Origin: Alicyclobacillus shizuokensis NBRC 103103
Lineage (GTDB): Bacteria; Bacillota; Bacilli; Alicyclobacillales; Alicyclobacillaceae
DNA: 63,420 nucleotides
NCBI RefSeq assembly: GCF_001552255.1
Contig: NZ_BCQV01000027.1
Coordinates: 1-63,420, forward strand
Reading direction: 5' to 3'
Shown here: positions 42,230 through 50,898 of the stretch, in pieces
How the letters are laid out: the number at the start of each line of letters is the position of its first letter
Numbering within the stretch: the stretch's first letter is position 1
Made by a program: the position numbers and the translations under genes
The notes under the pieces: model-generated
Told to the model about the DNA's origin: nothing
What the model saw: only the letters and a program-made list of their open reading frames with translations
Database searches by the model: none

Positions 42230-42258
42230 ACTCTATCATAGCCAATTCTGGATGTCAA
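42230..42258 (-). promoter_or_regulatory. SigA promoter for rpoBC
   Basis: TTGACA (42258-42253), 17 bases, TAGAGT (42235-42230) on the minus strand. It overlaps the last codons of the rsmC-like gene and gives an A+T-rich leader of about 165 bases before rpoB. No hairpin with a T run is obvious in that leader. Confidence 0.7.
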
Positions 42259-42851
42259 TACTTTGTGCAACAAATCACGTGGTACCCGCCCGATTTCTCG
42301 ACCGTCTCGACCTGCGGAAAGATCCGGCCTAACTCGGCCCGGGCACTGTCCGCCCCCTGTTTCTTCTGAATGACGACCCACAGCTGCCCACCCTGGCCGA
42401 GGTGATCGAAAGATTCGCGGAACAGGCGATACACGGTCGCCTTGCCGGCGCGCACCGGCGGATTGAGCAGCACCGCGTCGGCCAGCACCTCGTCCGCGCC
42501 GGCAAACCCGTCGCTCTTGAGCACCTGGGCCCTATCCGTCGCAAACGCCAGATTGCGCCGCGCGAGATCCAACGCCCGTTGGTTGACATCCAGCAGCAGC
42601 CAGTGCGTCTCCGGATACACCCGCGCCAGTATCGCCGCCACCGCACCGTAGCCGCAGCCCAGGTCCACCATCAGCCCGCGCTCCGGCAACACAACCGCTT
42701 CCACCAGCACGCGCGTGCCAAAATCGAGCCCGCGCTTGGAAAAGACACCGCTGTCGGTGACCAGATCCAGCGCCTGGCCGCGTGCCCGGACAGAGATGGT
42801 GCGCTGCCTGTGCTGGCTGTTCGGCTGGGTCGAAAAATAATGGTCGTGCAA
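42255..42851 (-). CDS. RsmC-like class I SAM-dependent methyltransferase (YbxB)
   Basis: A 198-residue methyltransferase with the SAM motif VDLGCGYGAVAAILARVYP and the catalytic NPPVRAG, followed by LWVVIQKKQGADSA. This matches the YbxB proteins found between rplL and rpoB in Bacilli, which resemble 16S rRNA (guanine-N2) methyltransferase RsmC; the exact target is not proven. TTG 42851 has GGGGTG 6 bases upstream and gives the expected (M)HDHYFSTQP start. Longer in-frame starts are not family-like. Confidence 0.9.
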   Translation of the reverse strand: MHDHYFSTQPNSQHRQRTISVRARGQALDLVTDSGVFSKRGLDFGTRVLVEAVVLPERGLMVDLGCGYGAVAAILARVYPETHWLLLDVNQRALDLARRNLAFATDRAQVLKSDGFAGADEVLADAVLLNPPVRAGKATVYRLFRESFDHLGQGGQLWVVIQKKQGADSARAELGRIFPQVETVEKSGGYHVICCTKY

Positions 42852-43042
42852 AGCGCGCACCCCTGTCTCCCATAAGTAAGTCGCGCGGACAAGCCGCGGC
42901 GCCTCGTGCATCCGTCGCCGCTGCATCCGGGCAGGGCTGTGCCGCCCCGCCGGCGGCCGATACGGCGAGTGGGCGCCGCCGAGAATCCGGCCGACGCCCA
43001 CCGCGCACGCTCGATTCCACCGCCATCGACGGAAAGGCGGAC

Positions 43043-43414
43043 TTACTTGATTTCGACAGTCGCCCCCGCCTCTTCCAACTTCGCCTTGATGGCTTCGGCG
43101 TCCTCTTTGGACACCTTTTCCTTGATCGGCTTCGGCGTGTTGTCCACCAGCTCTTTCGCTTCTTTCAGGCCCAGACCGGTAATCTCGCGGACCACCTTGA
43201 TGACACCGATCTTCGACGCGCCGGCGCCCGTCAGGACGACATCGAACTCGGTCTGCTCGGCCGTCTCTTCGGCGCCGCCGGCGGCCGGTCCGCCGACCAC
43301 AGCGACCGGCGCCGCAGCCGTCACGCCGAACTCATCCTCAATAGCCTTGACCAAATCGTTCAGCTCTAAAACCGTCATGCCCTTCAGGGCTTCGATGAAT
43401 TCCTCTTTCGTCAT
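43043..43414 (-). CDS. rplL: 50S ribosomal protein L7/L12
   Basis: The stalk protein that recruits GTPase factors. The 123 residues have the N-terminal dimerisation helices ([20 protein letters not shown]), an Ala/Gly hinge and the CTD with [20 protein letters not shown] and [17 protein letters not shown]. It follows rplJ by 51 bp. Confidence 0.98.
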   Translation of the reverse strand: MTKEEFIEALKGMTVLELNDLVKAIEDEFGVTAAAPVAVVGGPAAGGAEETAEQTEFDVVLTGAGASKIGVIKVVREITGLGLKEAKELVDNTPKPIKEKVSKEDAEAIKAKLEEAGATVEIK

Positions 43415-43465
43415 CTCGTTGCACGCCTCCTTGATATCGAGAGATGGGGGATTGCAGCTGTCGGC

Positions 43466-43972
43466 TCATTCCGCCGCCGCTTCTCCGCCCTGTTGCTCCG
43501 CCACCTGCTTGACGGCGTACGCCAGGTTGCGCACCGGCGCCTGTATGACGCTGAGCAGCATCGCCAGCAACCCTTCGCGGGACGGCAGATTCGCCAGCCC
43601 CTCGACTTCCGCGCCAGAAATGATGCGGCCCTCGACCAGTCCGCCTTTCAGCTCCAGCGCCTTGTGTTTACGCGCGAACTCATGCAGCACCTTCGCGGGT
43701 GCGACCGGATCGTCGTAACCGAAGGCGAGCGCCGACGGACCGACGAAAAACTCTTGCAAACCCGGCACCTCAGCCTTCTCTGCGGCCCGGCGCGTCATGG
43801 TGTTCTTGAGCACCTTGAACTCGACGCCGGCCTCACGCAGCTGCTTGCGCAGCTCGTTCGACTCAGCCACGTTCAAGCCGCGATAGTCGGCCACTATGAC
43901 CGCCTTGCTGCGGCTGAACTTGTCTGCAATCTCCTGCACCAACTGTTCCTTCTCTTGGCGTACTGTCGACAT
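43466..43972 (-). CDS. rplJ: 50S ribosomal protein L10
   Basis: L10 anchors L7/L12 dimers. The 168-residue protein starts [20 protein letters not shown] and has [20 protein letters not shown] and [16 protein letters not shown] 43972 has GGGAGGTGG upstream. The leader carries the conserved L10-binding RNA with an attenuator, so L10 should control rplJL. Confidence 0.98.
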   Translation of the reverse strand: MSTVRQEKEQLVQEIADKFSRSKAVIVADYRGLNVAESNELRKQLREAGVEFKVLKNTMTRRAAEKAEVPGLQEFFVGPSALAFGYDDPVAPAKVLHEFARKHKALELKGGLVEGRIISGAEVEGLANLPSREGLLAMLLSVIQAPVRNLAYAVKQVAEQQGGEAAAE

Positions 43973-44019
43973 GACAACCCCACCTCCCTTGCTGAATTCG
44001 GATGAACCGCGGCCGCGAG

Positions 44020-44181
44020 ACATAAAAAACGCGCCGCCGCAGACGCAGGGCGCGATTCTCATCCATGTGGAACCAACGAATCGCGAACCTCGGCAGGCGA
44101 AAGGCTCTGCGCCTTTCATTAGCCGCACCCACGCGGGCCTGCTGTCTACGGTTCATCCGTTATATCGTTCTGTGCATCCTG
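44020..44181 (-). ncRNA. L10 leader with transcription attenuator
   Basis: On the transcript AACCGTAGACAGCAGG (from 44153) and CCTGCCGAGGTT (44097-44086) match the ends of the known L10 leader fold, with GCGGCTAATG between them. The terminator CGCGCC/GGCGCG followed by TTTTTT (44054-44024) lies downstream, 50 bases before rplJ. In Bacilli, L10(L12)4 binding promotes termination here. Confidence 0.9.
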
Positions 44182-44187
44182 GTTCTC

Positions 44188-44216
44188 ATAGTAACGGGTG
44201 CCCGCCCGACGGTCAA
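44188..44216 (-). promoter_or_regulatory. SigA promoter for rplJL
   Basis: TTGACC (44216-44211), 17 bases, TACTAT (44193-44188). Transcription would start near 44181, right before the L10 leader. Confidence 0.78.
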
Positions 44217-44238
44217 GTCAACGCGGGCCGGCCCGAAC

Positions 44239-44940
44239 TCACTCCGCCCCGGACAAGCGCTGCACGCTCACCTTGATGCCAGGCCCCATCGTGCTTGAGA
44301 TCGACAGGTTGCGGAAATACTGCCCCTTCGCCGCGGGTGGCTTCGCCTTCTGCAGGGCGTCGACCAGCGTACGCAGGTTGCCGAGCAGCTGCTCCACGTC
44401 AAACGACACCTTCCCAATCGGAACGTGGATGTTCCCGGCCTTATCCAGCCGATACTCAATCTTACCGGCTTTTATCTCCTCGACCGCGCGAGCCACGTCA
44501 AATGTGACCGTACCGGTCTTCGGATTGGGCATCAGGCCCTTGGGACCGAGGATACGCCCCAAACGGCCGACCGACCCCATCATGTCGGGCGTCGCGACGA
44601 CCACATCGAAGTCCATCCACCCTTGGGAGACCCGCTGAATCAGGTCGTCGTCACCGACGAAGTCGGCACCCGCCGCCTGTGCCTCTTTGGCCTTCTCGCC
44701 CTTGGCGAACACCAGAACGCGCGCCGTCTTGCCCGTCCCGTGCGGCAGGACCACGGCGCCACGAATCTGCTGATCCTGCTTCTTCGGGTCCACCCCGAGC
44801 CGGACCGCAGCCTCAACTGTCTCGTCAAACTTGGCGGTGGCGACCTGCTTCAGCAGCTCAATCGCCTCACGCGGATCGTATTCTTGCGCGCGATCCACCT
44901 GTTTGACCGCCTCTTGGAACCGTTTCGATTTCCGAGCCAT
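44239..44940 (-). CDS. rplA: 50S ribosomal protein L1
   Basis: The 233-residue protein starts [20 protein letters not shown] and has [20 protein letters not shown] and [19 protein letters not shown] 44940 has GGAGGTG upstream. L1 forms the mobile stalk at the E site and represses rplKA in E. coli. A 141-bp gap separates it from rplK. Confidence 0.98.
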   Translation of the reverse strand: MARKSKRFQEAVKQVDRAQEYDPREAIELLKQVATAKFDETVEAAVRLGVDPKKQDQQIRGAVVLPHGTGKTARVLVFAKGEKAKEAQAAGADFVGDDDLIQRVSQGWMDFDVVVATPDMMGSVGRLGRILGPKGLMPNPKTGTVTFDVARAVEEIKAGKIEYRLDKAGNIHVPIGKVSFDVEQLLGNLRTLVDALQKAKPPAAKGQYFRNLSISSTMGPGIKVSVQRLSGAE

Positions 44941-45081
44941 CCGTGTCACCTCCATGTGGTAATGCGGTGCAAGACCTCCCACAAGGGAACTCCAACCTGC
45001 GCGGAGCTGCGCCCCGCGCCCACTACGCCAAAGAACGGGCAGTCCTCAGGCCTCTCGAGACCGACCTGAGACGGCCGCCCG

Positions 45082-45510
45082 TCAATCTTCAATCACAATC
45101 CCCATGCTGCGAGCGGTGCCTTCGACCATCCGCATCGCCGCCTCCACCGAAGCCGCGTTCAGGTCCGGCATCTTCTGCTCCGCAATCTCGCGCACTTTGG
45201 CGCGCTTGAGTGTGGCGACCTTCTTCTTGTTCGGCTCGGACGATCCAGACTCAATTCCGGCCGCCTTCTTCAACAACACCGCGGCCGGCGGTGTCTTGAG
45301 TTCGAACGTGTAAGAGCGGTCTTCATACACGTACAGCACGACCGGGATGATGAGCCCCACCTGATCCGCGGTACGCGCATTGAATTCTTTGCAAAAACCC
45401 ATGATGTTGCCGACCTGGGCCTGGCCGAGAGCCGGACCGACCGGCGGCGCCGGGGTGGCCTTGCCTGCAGGAATCTGCAGCTTGACGACCTTGATAATCT
45501 TCTTCGGCAA
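45082..45510 (-). CDS. rplK: 50S ribosomal protein L11
   Basis: The 142-residue protein begins (L/M)[20 protein letters not shown] and has [20 protein letters not shown] and [20 protein letters not shown]. It starts at TTG 45510 with GGAGGTGGACAGG upstream. L11 is needed for RelA activation and binds thiopeptides. Confidence 0.98.
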   Translation of the reverse strand: MPKKIIKVVKLQIPAGKATPAPPVGPALGQAQVGNIMGFCKEFNARTADQVGLIIPVVLYVYEDRSYTFELKTPPAAVLLKKAAGIESGSSEPNKKKVATLKRAKVREIAEQKMPDLNAASVEAAMRMVEGTARSMGIVIED

Positions 45511-45564
45511 CCTGTCCACCTCCTTTGCCACATGCTGTGGTGATGCGGGCGTTCGCCCTCCCAC

Positions 45565-45628
45565 GTGGACCCGGCCAAACGGCCACCCGCCCCGCGGCGG
45601 ATAGGGGCAAACCCATAATGCGGTCCAC
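45565..45628 (-). promoter_or_regulatory. Potential structured leader upstream of rplK
   Basis: In the 250-bp nusG-rplK gap GTGGACC (45628-45622) can pair with GGTCCAC (45571-45565), enclosing an inner GGCC-GTTT-GGCC hairpin. It ends about 55 bases before rplK. This is where an L1 or L11 autoregulatory site would lie, but I cannot match it to a known one. No gene or firm promoter is seen in the gap. Confidence 0.35.
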
Positions 45629-45761
45629 ATATATCAGCCGCAGGCAACGCCTTGGCGCGTGCCGCAGCACAGAACGGGCCGACCCGGTGTGTGCACGGGA
45701 CGAACCCTGTTTCTGCCTCGATTTCGGCTCCAGGATGTTTCCAGCGGTGGTCCGCAGAGGC

Positions 45762-46307
45762 TCAGACGAGTTTTTCCACCTGCGTGAAATCCAGCTCCAG
45801 CGGAGTGTCCCGCCCGAACATGGAAACCAGTACACGGAGTTTCTCTTGGTCCAGGTTGATCTCTTCCACAGTGCCCACGAGGTCCGCGAACGGGCCGTGG
45901 GTGATGCGCACCGCCTCGCCGATCTCGTAATCCACGCGCGGCTTGACCTCCACGGCTCCCATCTGCGCCAGAATGGCGTTGACCTCCGACGGCAGGAGCG
46001 GCACCGGCTTCGAGCCACCGCCGGCGGAGCCGACGAACCCGGTGACGCCCGGCGTATTGCGCACGACGTACCAGGAGTCGTCAGTCATAATCATCTCGAC
46101 CAGGACGTAGCCCGGAAACACCTTGCGCTGTACGACGCGGCGCTTTCCGTTCTTGACCTCCAACTCGTCCTCCGTCGGCACGACGATGCGGAAGATCTTG
46201 TCCTCCATGCCCATCGTCTGTACGCGGCTCTCCAGGTTATTTTTCACCTTGTTCTCGTAACCCGAGTAGGTGTGAATCACATACCACTGCTTCTCGAGAT
46301 TCTCCAT
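45762..46307 (-). CDS. nusG: Transcription termination/antitermination factor NusG
   Basis: A 181-residue protein with an NGN domain (WYVIHTYSGYENKVKNNLES) and a KOW domain (AVRITHGPFADLVGTVEEIN). NusG binds the RNA polymerase clamp and stimulates pausing in Bacilli. The Shine-Dalgarno before ATG 46307 is weak. It follows secE by 93 bp. Confidence 0.97.
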   Translation of the reverse strand: MENLEKQWYVIHTYSGYENKVKNNLESRVQTMGMEDKIFRIVVPTEDELEVKNGKRRVVQRKVFPGYVLVEMIMTDDSWYVVRNTPGVTGFVGSAGGGSKPVPLLPSEVNAILAQMGAVEVKPRVDYEIGEAVRITHGPFADLVGTVEEINLDQEKLRVLVSMFGRDTPLELDFTQVEKLV

Positions 46308-46400
46308 GGCGAGGGCGGACCGCCCCGCACCCCCCTATCCCAAGTCGTTTCCAACTCGTCCGGGCGGCACTCCACAGACCACCGACATGGCGTCTGGCCC

Positions 46401-46637
46401 TCAGAGGATGCCGACGCGGGACGCCGCCCAGCTGACGAGGATGTCAAAGAGCCAGACCAGCAACCCCATCACCAGACAGGTCGCCAAGGCGGCGGCCGTG
46501 TAGACCACAACCTCGTTGCGCCGCGGCCAGCGCACCCGTTTCAGTTCCGCAATCGATTCGGCAAAAAACGAGATGACGCCGGTGCGGCGCCGTTTGGGCT
46601 GGATTCCGTTTTCTGGAGTGATGTGCTGTTCCGCCAA
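46401..46637 (-). CDS. secE: Preprotein translocase subunit SecE
   Basis: A 78-residue protein with an amphipathic segment (FFAESIAELKRVRWPRRNEV) and one C-terminal membrane helix, the short SecE form. It starts at TTG 46637 with GAGGGG 8 bases upstream. It lies between rpmG and nusG. Confidence 0.96.
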   Translation of the reverse strand: MAEQHITPENGIQPKRRRTGVISFFAESIAELKRVRWPRRNEVVVYTAAALATCLVMGLLVWLFDILVSWAASRVGIL

Positions 46638-46725
46638 CTGTCAGACCCCTCTTCGCCGACATGCTCTTCGTCCCGCAGCGGCATCCGCTTCCCCCATCCG
46701 AACACCGGAGCACCGTCGAGATCGC

Positions 46726-46875
46726 TCAGCGGGTCTCGCGGTGCACCGTGTGGCCTTTGCAGTATGGGCAAAACTTCCGGAGTTCCAGACGGTCCGGATC
46801 GTTCTTTTTGTTCTTCACCGTCGTATAATTGCGTTGCTTGCAGTCGGTGCAAGCCATGGTAATGACGACACGCAC
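46726..46875 (-). CDS. rpmG: 50S ribosomal protein L33, zinc-binding form
   Basis: A 49-residue protein from GTG 46875 ([20 protein letters not shown]), with [15 protein letters not shown] at the end. The two CxxC pairs make it the zinc (C+) form. GGAGGTG lies upstream. It heads the rpmG-secE-nusG group. Confidence 0.97.
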   Translation of the reverse strand: MRVVITMACTDCKQRNYTTVKNKKNDPDRLELRKFCPYCKGHTVHRETR

Positions 46876-46953
46876 TTTGGGACACCTCCCTCGCCGACAC
46901 GTTGCCAGGCGGCACCGCTGTAAAGCAGACACGAACCTTGGCAGACTTTAAAT

Positions 46954-46982
46954 ACCTTATCACAGGGGATGACAAGTGTCAA
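46954..46982 (-). promoter_or_regulatory. SigA promoter for rpmG-secE-nusG
   Basis: TTGACA (46982-46977), 17 bases, TAAGGT (46959-46954), about 80 bases before rpmG. Confidence 0.78.
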
Positions 46983-47055
46983 CATAACGAGAGGGCAGAT
47001 TTGGCGGTCCTGACAGCCGGCCGCCCCGTGGATGCTCGCATGCGCGACCGTTCAC

Positions 47056-47706
47056 TCAAGCGTACACATTGCGGTAAGCGAGGTACTTTTCCAATTTCCG
47101 CTTCACCCGCTGCAACGCGTTGTCGATAGATTTCACGTGCCGGTCGAGATCGACCGCGATTTCCTGGTAGGAGCGCCCGTCCAAGTACAGCATCAACACC
47201 TTGCGTTCCAAGTCGCTGAGCAATTCCGACATCGTGACCTCGATAGCGTCGAACTCCTCTTGATGGATGACCATATCCTCCGGGTCGGAAACGCGCACCG
47301 TCGAGAGGACATCCAGCAACGTTCTGTCCGAATCCTCGTCATAGATGGGCTTGTCAAGGGAGACATAGGAGTTCAAAGGGATGTGCTTTTGCCTGGTCGC
47401 GGTTTTGATAGCGGTGATAATCTGACGAGTGACACACAGCTCGGCGAACGCCTTGAACGACGTCAGCTTGTCCTCCCGATAATCGCGCACAGACTTAAAC
47501 AGGCCTATCATGCCTTCCTGGACGATGTCTTCCCGGTCGGCCCCGATGAGGAAGTAAGATCGGGCCTTGGCCCGGACGAAGTTGCGGTATTTGTGAACGA
47601 GAAATTCCAGGGCTGCATTGTCCCCTCGGTGGACGGCCGCGACCAATTCCTCGTCAGTCATGTCCTCGTAGCGTTTGAGCGGCCCCGTGTGCGCCTGCGT
47701 AGACAA
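47056..47706 (-). CDS. sigH: RNA polymerase sigma factor SigH
   Basis: SigH directs early-sporulation and transition-state transcription. The 216 residues have region 2 (FLVHKYRNFVRAKARSYFLI, ADREDIVQEGMIGLFKSVRD) and region 4 (LERKVLMLYLDGRSYQEIAV, HVKSIDNALQRVKRKLEKYL). The start is TTG 47706 with GGTGAT upstream. The gene order rae1-sigH-rpmG is conserved in Bacilli. A vegetative promoter precedes it. Confidence 0.97.
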   Translation of the reverse strand: MSTQAHTGPLKRYEDMTDEELVAAVHRGDNAALEFLVHKYRNFVRAKARSYFLIGADREDIVQEGMIGLFKSVRDYREDKLTSFKAFAELCVTRQIITAIKTATRQKHIPLNSYVSLDKPIYDEDSDRTLLDVLSTVRVSDPEDMVIHQEEFDAIEVTMSELLSDLERKVLMLYLDGRSYQEIAVDLDRHVKSIDNALQRVKRKLEKYLAYRNVYA

Positions 47707-47743
47707 AGCGAATCACCCCGAATCCGGCTCTGGATGTGTGGAC

Positions 47744-47773
47744 ATTATACATTATGTAATCTCGCAGAATCAA
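47744..47773 (-). promoter_or_regulatory. SigA promoter for sigH
   Basis: TTGATT (47773-47768), 18 bases, TATAAT (47749-47744) on the minus strand, about 40 bases before the sigH start and 9 bases past the rae1 stop. Bacillus subtilis sigH is also read by SigA and repressed by AbrB; no AbrB site can be called by eye. Confidence 0.72.
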
Positions 47774-47781
47774 CGCTAGAC

Positions 47782-48333
47782 TTACTGCCGGCGCCAGTCT
47801 TCCAGCTTTTTTGCCACTTCCTCACTCAAAGCCTCGTCCAAACGCGGCCGGGCCGCCTGCACCTCGGCCGCCTGGCGGGAAATCTGCTGTTTGGCGTCGC
47901 GCAGGCGCTTCAGCAGTTCCCCCGCGCTGATGCGCAGGGCTCCCCCGCCGAAGGCAACCTGCTGCTCCGCAGCGTCCGAGGTCGCGACCGTGATGTGGTG
48001 AAACTGGTCGCGCAACTCATAGACCAGCCGCTCGATTCGCTCGTCCGCGGTCTCCCCAGGAGCGGTGTAGATCGTGCGCCCCCAGCTATGCTGCTCGTCC
48101 ACCGCCCTGTCCGGCGTATGGCCGGCGTCAAACACAACCACCACCTGCTGGCCGGAAAACGTCCCGTATTCGGACAGGTCCGCAATCAACTCGTCGCGTT
48201 TCGCCTCCAGGTTGGAGATGGCTCCCAACGGCTGCTGCGCCCGGCGCGCCAGGACATTGTAACCGTCGACAATCAGGCAGGCGCTGTGCCGCCCGCCATG
48301 GGCGCTAACGCTGGCGCTGCCGGACGACTTCAT
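47782..48333 (-). CDS. rae1: NYN-domain ribosome-associated endoribonuclease Rae1 (YacP)
   Basis: A 183-residue NYN/PIN-like nuclease with CLIVDGYNVLARR, VVVFDAGHTPDR, ETADERIERLVYEL and VATSDAAEQQVAFGGGALR. The Bacillus homologue cleaves mRNA in the ribosomal A site. ATG 48333 has GGGGGTG upstream, and the gene overlaps the end of rlmB by 29 bp. A C-terminal coiled-coil-like segment (about residues 140-183) extends beyond the nuclease fold. Confidence 0.92.
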   Translation of the reverse strand: MKSSGSASVSAHGGRHSACLIVDGYNVLARRAQQPLGAISNLEAKRDELIADLSEYGTFSGQQVVVVFDAGHTPDRAVDEQHSWGRTIYTAPGETADERIERLVYELRDQFHHITVATSDAAEQQVAFGGGALRISAGELLKRLRDAKQQISRQAAEVQAARPRLDEALSEEVAKKLEDWRRQ

Positions 48334-49045
48334 ACAGGAGCACCCCCGCCGCAACCGATGCATTCAGGCTCTGTACGCTTCCCTGCATCGGCAGGCGCAC
48401 AAGGTAGTCGCAGTGCTCCTTGACCAGCCGACTGAGCCCTTTGCCTTCCGCCCCGATGACCACCGCCGTCGGCCCCGTGTAATCGACCTGGGTGTAACCC
48501 GTTTCCGCGGCCACATCGGTCCCCACCAGCCAATAGCCGGCCGACTTCAGCCGCTCCATCGCCTGCACCAGGTTGCTGACGCGCGCCACCGGCACGTACT
48601 CGAGCGCCCCCGCGGCCGCCTTGGCCACCACTTCGGACAGGGGAGCGGAGCGGCGCTTGGCGACCACCACCCCTTGCACCCCGGTGGCGTCCGCCGTGCG
48701 CAGGATGGCGCCGAGGTTGTGCGGATCGGCCACACCGTCAAGCAGCACCAAAAGCGGCGTCGATCCCGGTCGCGGGGCCAGCACCTCGTCGAACTCCGCG
48801 TAGGTGTGGGCGGCCGCGTAGGCCACCACCCCTTGATGCTGGACGCCTGCCAAACGGGCCAGGCTGGCGCGGGGCGCCCGCTGCACGACGATGCCGGCGC
48901 GCCGGGCGCGGGCGAGGATCTCCTGCAGGCTGCCGCCCTCAGCTCCTTCGGCGACGACAATTCGGGAAATCGGCCGACCGGCCTTTAGCGCCTCCAGCAC
49001 GGGGCGGCGACCTGCCAGCAGGTGGGACGGCTTGTCCGTGGTCAT
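48305..49045 (-). CDS. rlmB: 23S rRNA (guanosine-2'-O-)-methyltransferase RlmB (SpoU family)
   Basis: A 246-residue SPOUT enzyme with an N-terminal substrate-binding domain (HLLAGRRPVLEALKAGRPI). The three SpoU motifs follow: DGVADPHNLGAILRTADATG, VVIGAEGKGLS and LPMQGSVQSLNASVAAGVLL. ATG 49045 has GGAGG 7 bases upstream and shares a base with the mrnC TGA. Target G2251-type methylation is inferred from family. Confidence 0.94.
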   Translation of the reverse strand: MTTDKPSHLLAGRRPVLEALKAGRPISRIVVAEGAEGGSLQEILARARRAGIVVQRAPRASLARLAGVQHQGVVAYAAAHTYAEFDEVLAPRPGSTPLLVLLDGVADPHNLGAILRTADATGVQGVVVAKRRSAPLSEVVAKAAAGALEYVPVARVSNLVQAMERLKSAGYWLVGTDVAAETGYTQVDYTGPTAVVIGAEGKGLSRLVKEHCDYLVRLPMQGSVQSLNASVAAGVLLYEVVRQRQR

Positions 49046-49443
49046 CACTCAACCTCCCATTCATCGGTCAGCGCCAGCGCCCGTTCGCATACCGCTTGCA
49101 GCCGCTCGTCTTGGCCGCTGGCGTACAGGTAGCCGAGCAGGCTCTCGAACCCGGTGCTGTGGCGATAGGACAGTACGTCCGTACTCTTGCGCACATGCCC
49201 GGCCTTGGCGTTGCGCCCGCGGCGCAGGAACGACCGCTCCATATCCGTCAGCTCCGGCCACAGCGCCTCCGCCAAGCGCGCCTGGGTATCTGCGCGGACG
49301 TAGCGGACGGCCGCCTTATGCAGGTCGTCGGGCCTGCGCCGTCCGCGGCCCATCACGTGTTGGCGCACCATCAATTCCCAGACCGCGTCACCCAAATAGG
49401 CGAGCGCCAGGGGCGACAGCTCCTGCCATGGGACGCCCGCCAT
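49045..49443 (-). CDS. mrnC: Mini-ribonuclease III
   Basis: A 132-residue RNase III catalytic domain without a dsRNA-binding domain (LSPLALAYLGDAVWELMVRQ, GFESLLGYLYASGQDERL), the type that matures 23S rRNA in Bacillus. ATG 49443 overlaps the cysS TGA (TGATG). It lies between cysS and rlmB, the standard location. Confidence 0.95.
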   Translation of the reverse strand: MAGVPWQELSPLALAYLGDAVWELMVRQHVMGRGRRRPDDLHKAAVRYVRADTQARLAEALWPELTDMERSFLRRGRNAKAGHVRKSTDVLSYRHSTGFESLLGYLYASGQDERLQAVCERALALTDEWEVE

Positions 49444-50867
49444 CACCGCCGGTACCACCGCGTTCCCTGGGGCGTATCTTCAATCGTCACGCCCATGGCG
49501 GCCAACTGGTCGCGGATAGCATCGGCGCGGGCGAAATCCCGGCGCGCGCGGGCCTCCCGTCTCTCCTCGAGCAGCGCGGCGATATCCGCCTCCAGCAGCT
49601 CCGGCCCGAAGTCGGGCGCTATGCCCAGCACGTCGAGCAGTTCCTTGAGCACCCCCCGCCAGCGGCGAATGCCGGCGGATGAGACCAAGTCCTGCTCCAG
49701 GTACAGATTGGCCTGGCGGACTCCCTCAAAAATCGCGGCGATGCCGTCGGCCGAATTGAAGTCGTCGTCCATGGCCCGGATGAACTGGCTGCGTACGGCG
49801 TCCGCACGGGCGGCCACCTCCGCCTCGTCGTCCGGCAGGTTGACGGCCAGATACTGCGGTAGATCAGCCAGTCCCTGCTCGCGGTGGTTGAGATTGCGCA
49901 GGCAGCGGCGGATGCGCTCCAGCGCCTGCTCCGCCTGGTCCATTGCCTCTTCCGTATAGTTGAGCGGGTGACGGTATTGGGCGGACAGCAGGAAAAACCG
50001 GATAGCCAAAGCCGGTCTGCGCTCCAATAGATCGCGCGTCATGATGAAGTTGCCGGTCGACTTGGACATCTTCTCGCCGTTGATGTTGAGCGTTCCGTTG
50101 TGCAGCCAGTAGCGGGCAAACGGCTTGTGATTGTGCGCTTCGCTCTGGGCGATCTCGTTCTCATGGTGCGGAAAGACGAGATCCCGGCCGCCGGCGTGAA
50201 TGTCAATCTGCTCCCCCAAATAGATGTAGTTCATCACCGAGCACTCAATGTGCCACCCTGGGCGCCCCGGGCCCCAGGGGCTGTCCCAAAACTCTTCGTG
50301 CGGTTTGGCCGCCTTCCAGAGCGCGAAATCCGCGGGGTTTTTCTTATACTCATTGACCTCAATGCGGAACCCGGCCTGCATCTCGTCAATGGACTGGTGC
50401 GACAGCTTGCCGTACTCGGGAAAAGAGGAGGTGTCAAAGTAGACGTCCCCGCCTTCCACGTACGCGTGCCCATTGACGATAAGGTCCTCAATGAAGCGGA
50501 TGATCTCGGGAATGCACTCGGTCACCCGCGGGTGCACGCTGGCGCGGCGGATGCCCAGCCGCTCCGCGTCTTCGAAGTAGGCCCGGATGTACGTGTCGGC
50601 TACCTCACGCACCCCGATACCCAGCTCATTGGCGCGCTGGATGATACGGTCGTCGACATCCGTGAAGTTTTGCACGTAGCGCACCTCGTACCCGCGGTAC
50701 TCCAGATAGCGGCGAATCATATCAAACACGACGAACATCCGCGCATTGCCGATGTGAAACAGGTTGTATACGGTCGGACCGCAAGCGTAGAACCTCACCT
50801 TGCCCGGCTCCAGCGTCTCCAGCGGTTCCTTGTTGCGAGTCAGGCTGTTGTATAGCCAAATCGCCAC
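49443..50867 (-). CDS. cysS: Cysteinyl-tRNA synthetase
   Basis: A 474-residue class I synthetase with FYACGPTVYNLFHIGNAR (HIGH-type motif and zinc Cys), HIECSVMNY, FPHHENEIAQSEA and KMSKSTGNF. The start is GTG 50867 with AGGAGG 7 bases upstream. It directly follows gltX, without the cysE gene that lies between them in Bacillus subtilis. Confidence 0.98.
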   Translation of the reverse strand: MAIWLYNSLTRNKEPLETLEPGKVRFYACGPTVYNLFHIGNARMFVVFDMIRRYLEYRGYEVRYVQNFTDVDDRIIQRANELGIGVREVADTYIRAYFEDAERLGIRRASVHPRVTECIPEIIRFIEDLIVNGHAYVEGGDVYFDTSSFPEYGKLSHQSIDEMQAGFRIEVNEYKKNPADFALWKAAKPHEEFWDSPWGPGRPGWHIECSVMNYIYLGEQIDIHAGGRDLVFPHHENEIAQSEAHNHKPFARYWLHNGTLNINGEKMSKSTGNFIMTRDLLERRPALAIRFFLLSAQYRHPLNYTEEAMDQAEQALERIRRCLRNLNHREQGLADLPQYLAVNLPDDEAEVAARADAVRSQFIRAMDDDFNSADGIAAIFEGVRQANLYLEQDLVSSAGIRRWRGVLKELLDVLGIAPDFGPELLEADIAALLEERREARARRDFARADAIRDQLAAMGVTIEDTPQGTRWYRR

Positions 50868-50898
50868 ATTCTAACCTCCTCCCACTCCCGACAGCATC

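Noticed and set aside
46638-46725. tRNA-Trp between rpmG and secE
   Set aside because: Some Firmicutes carry a tRNA here, but the 88 bases show no cloverleaf arms or CCA-adjacent T loop.
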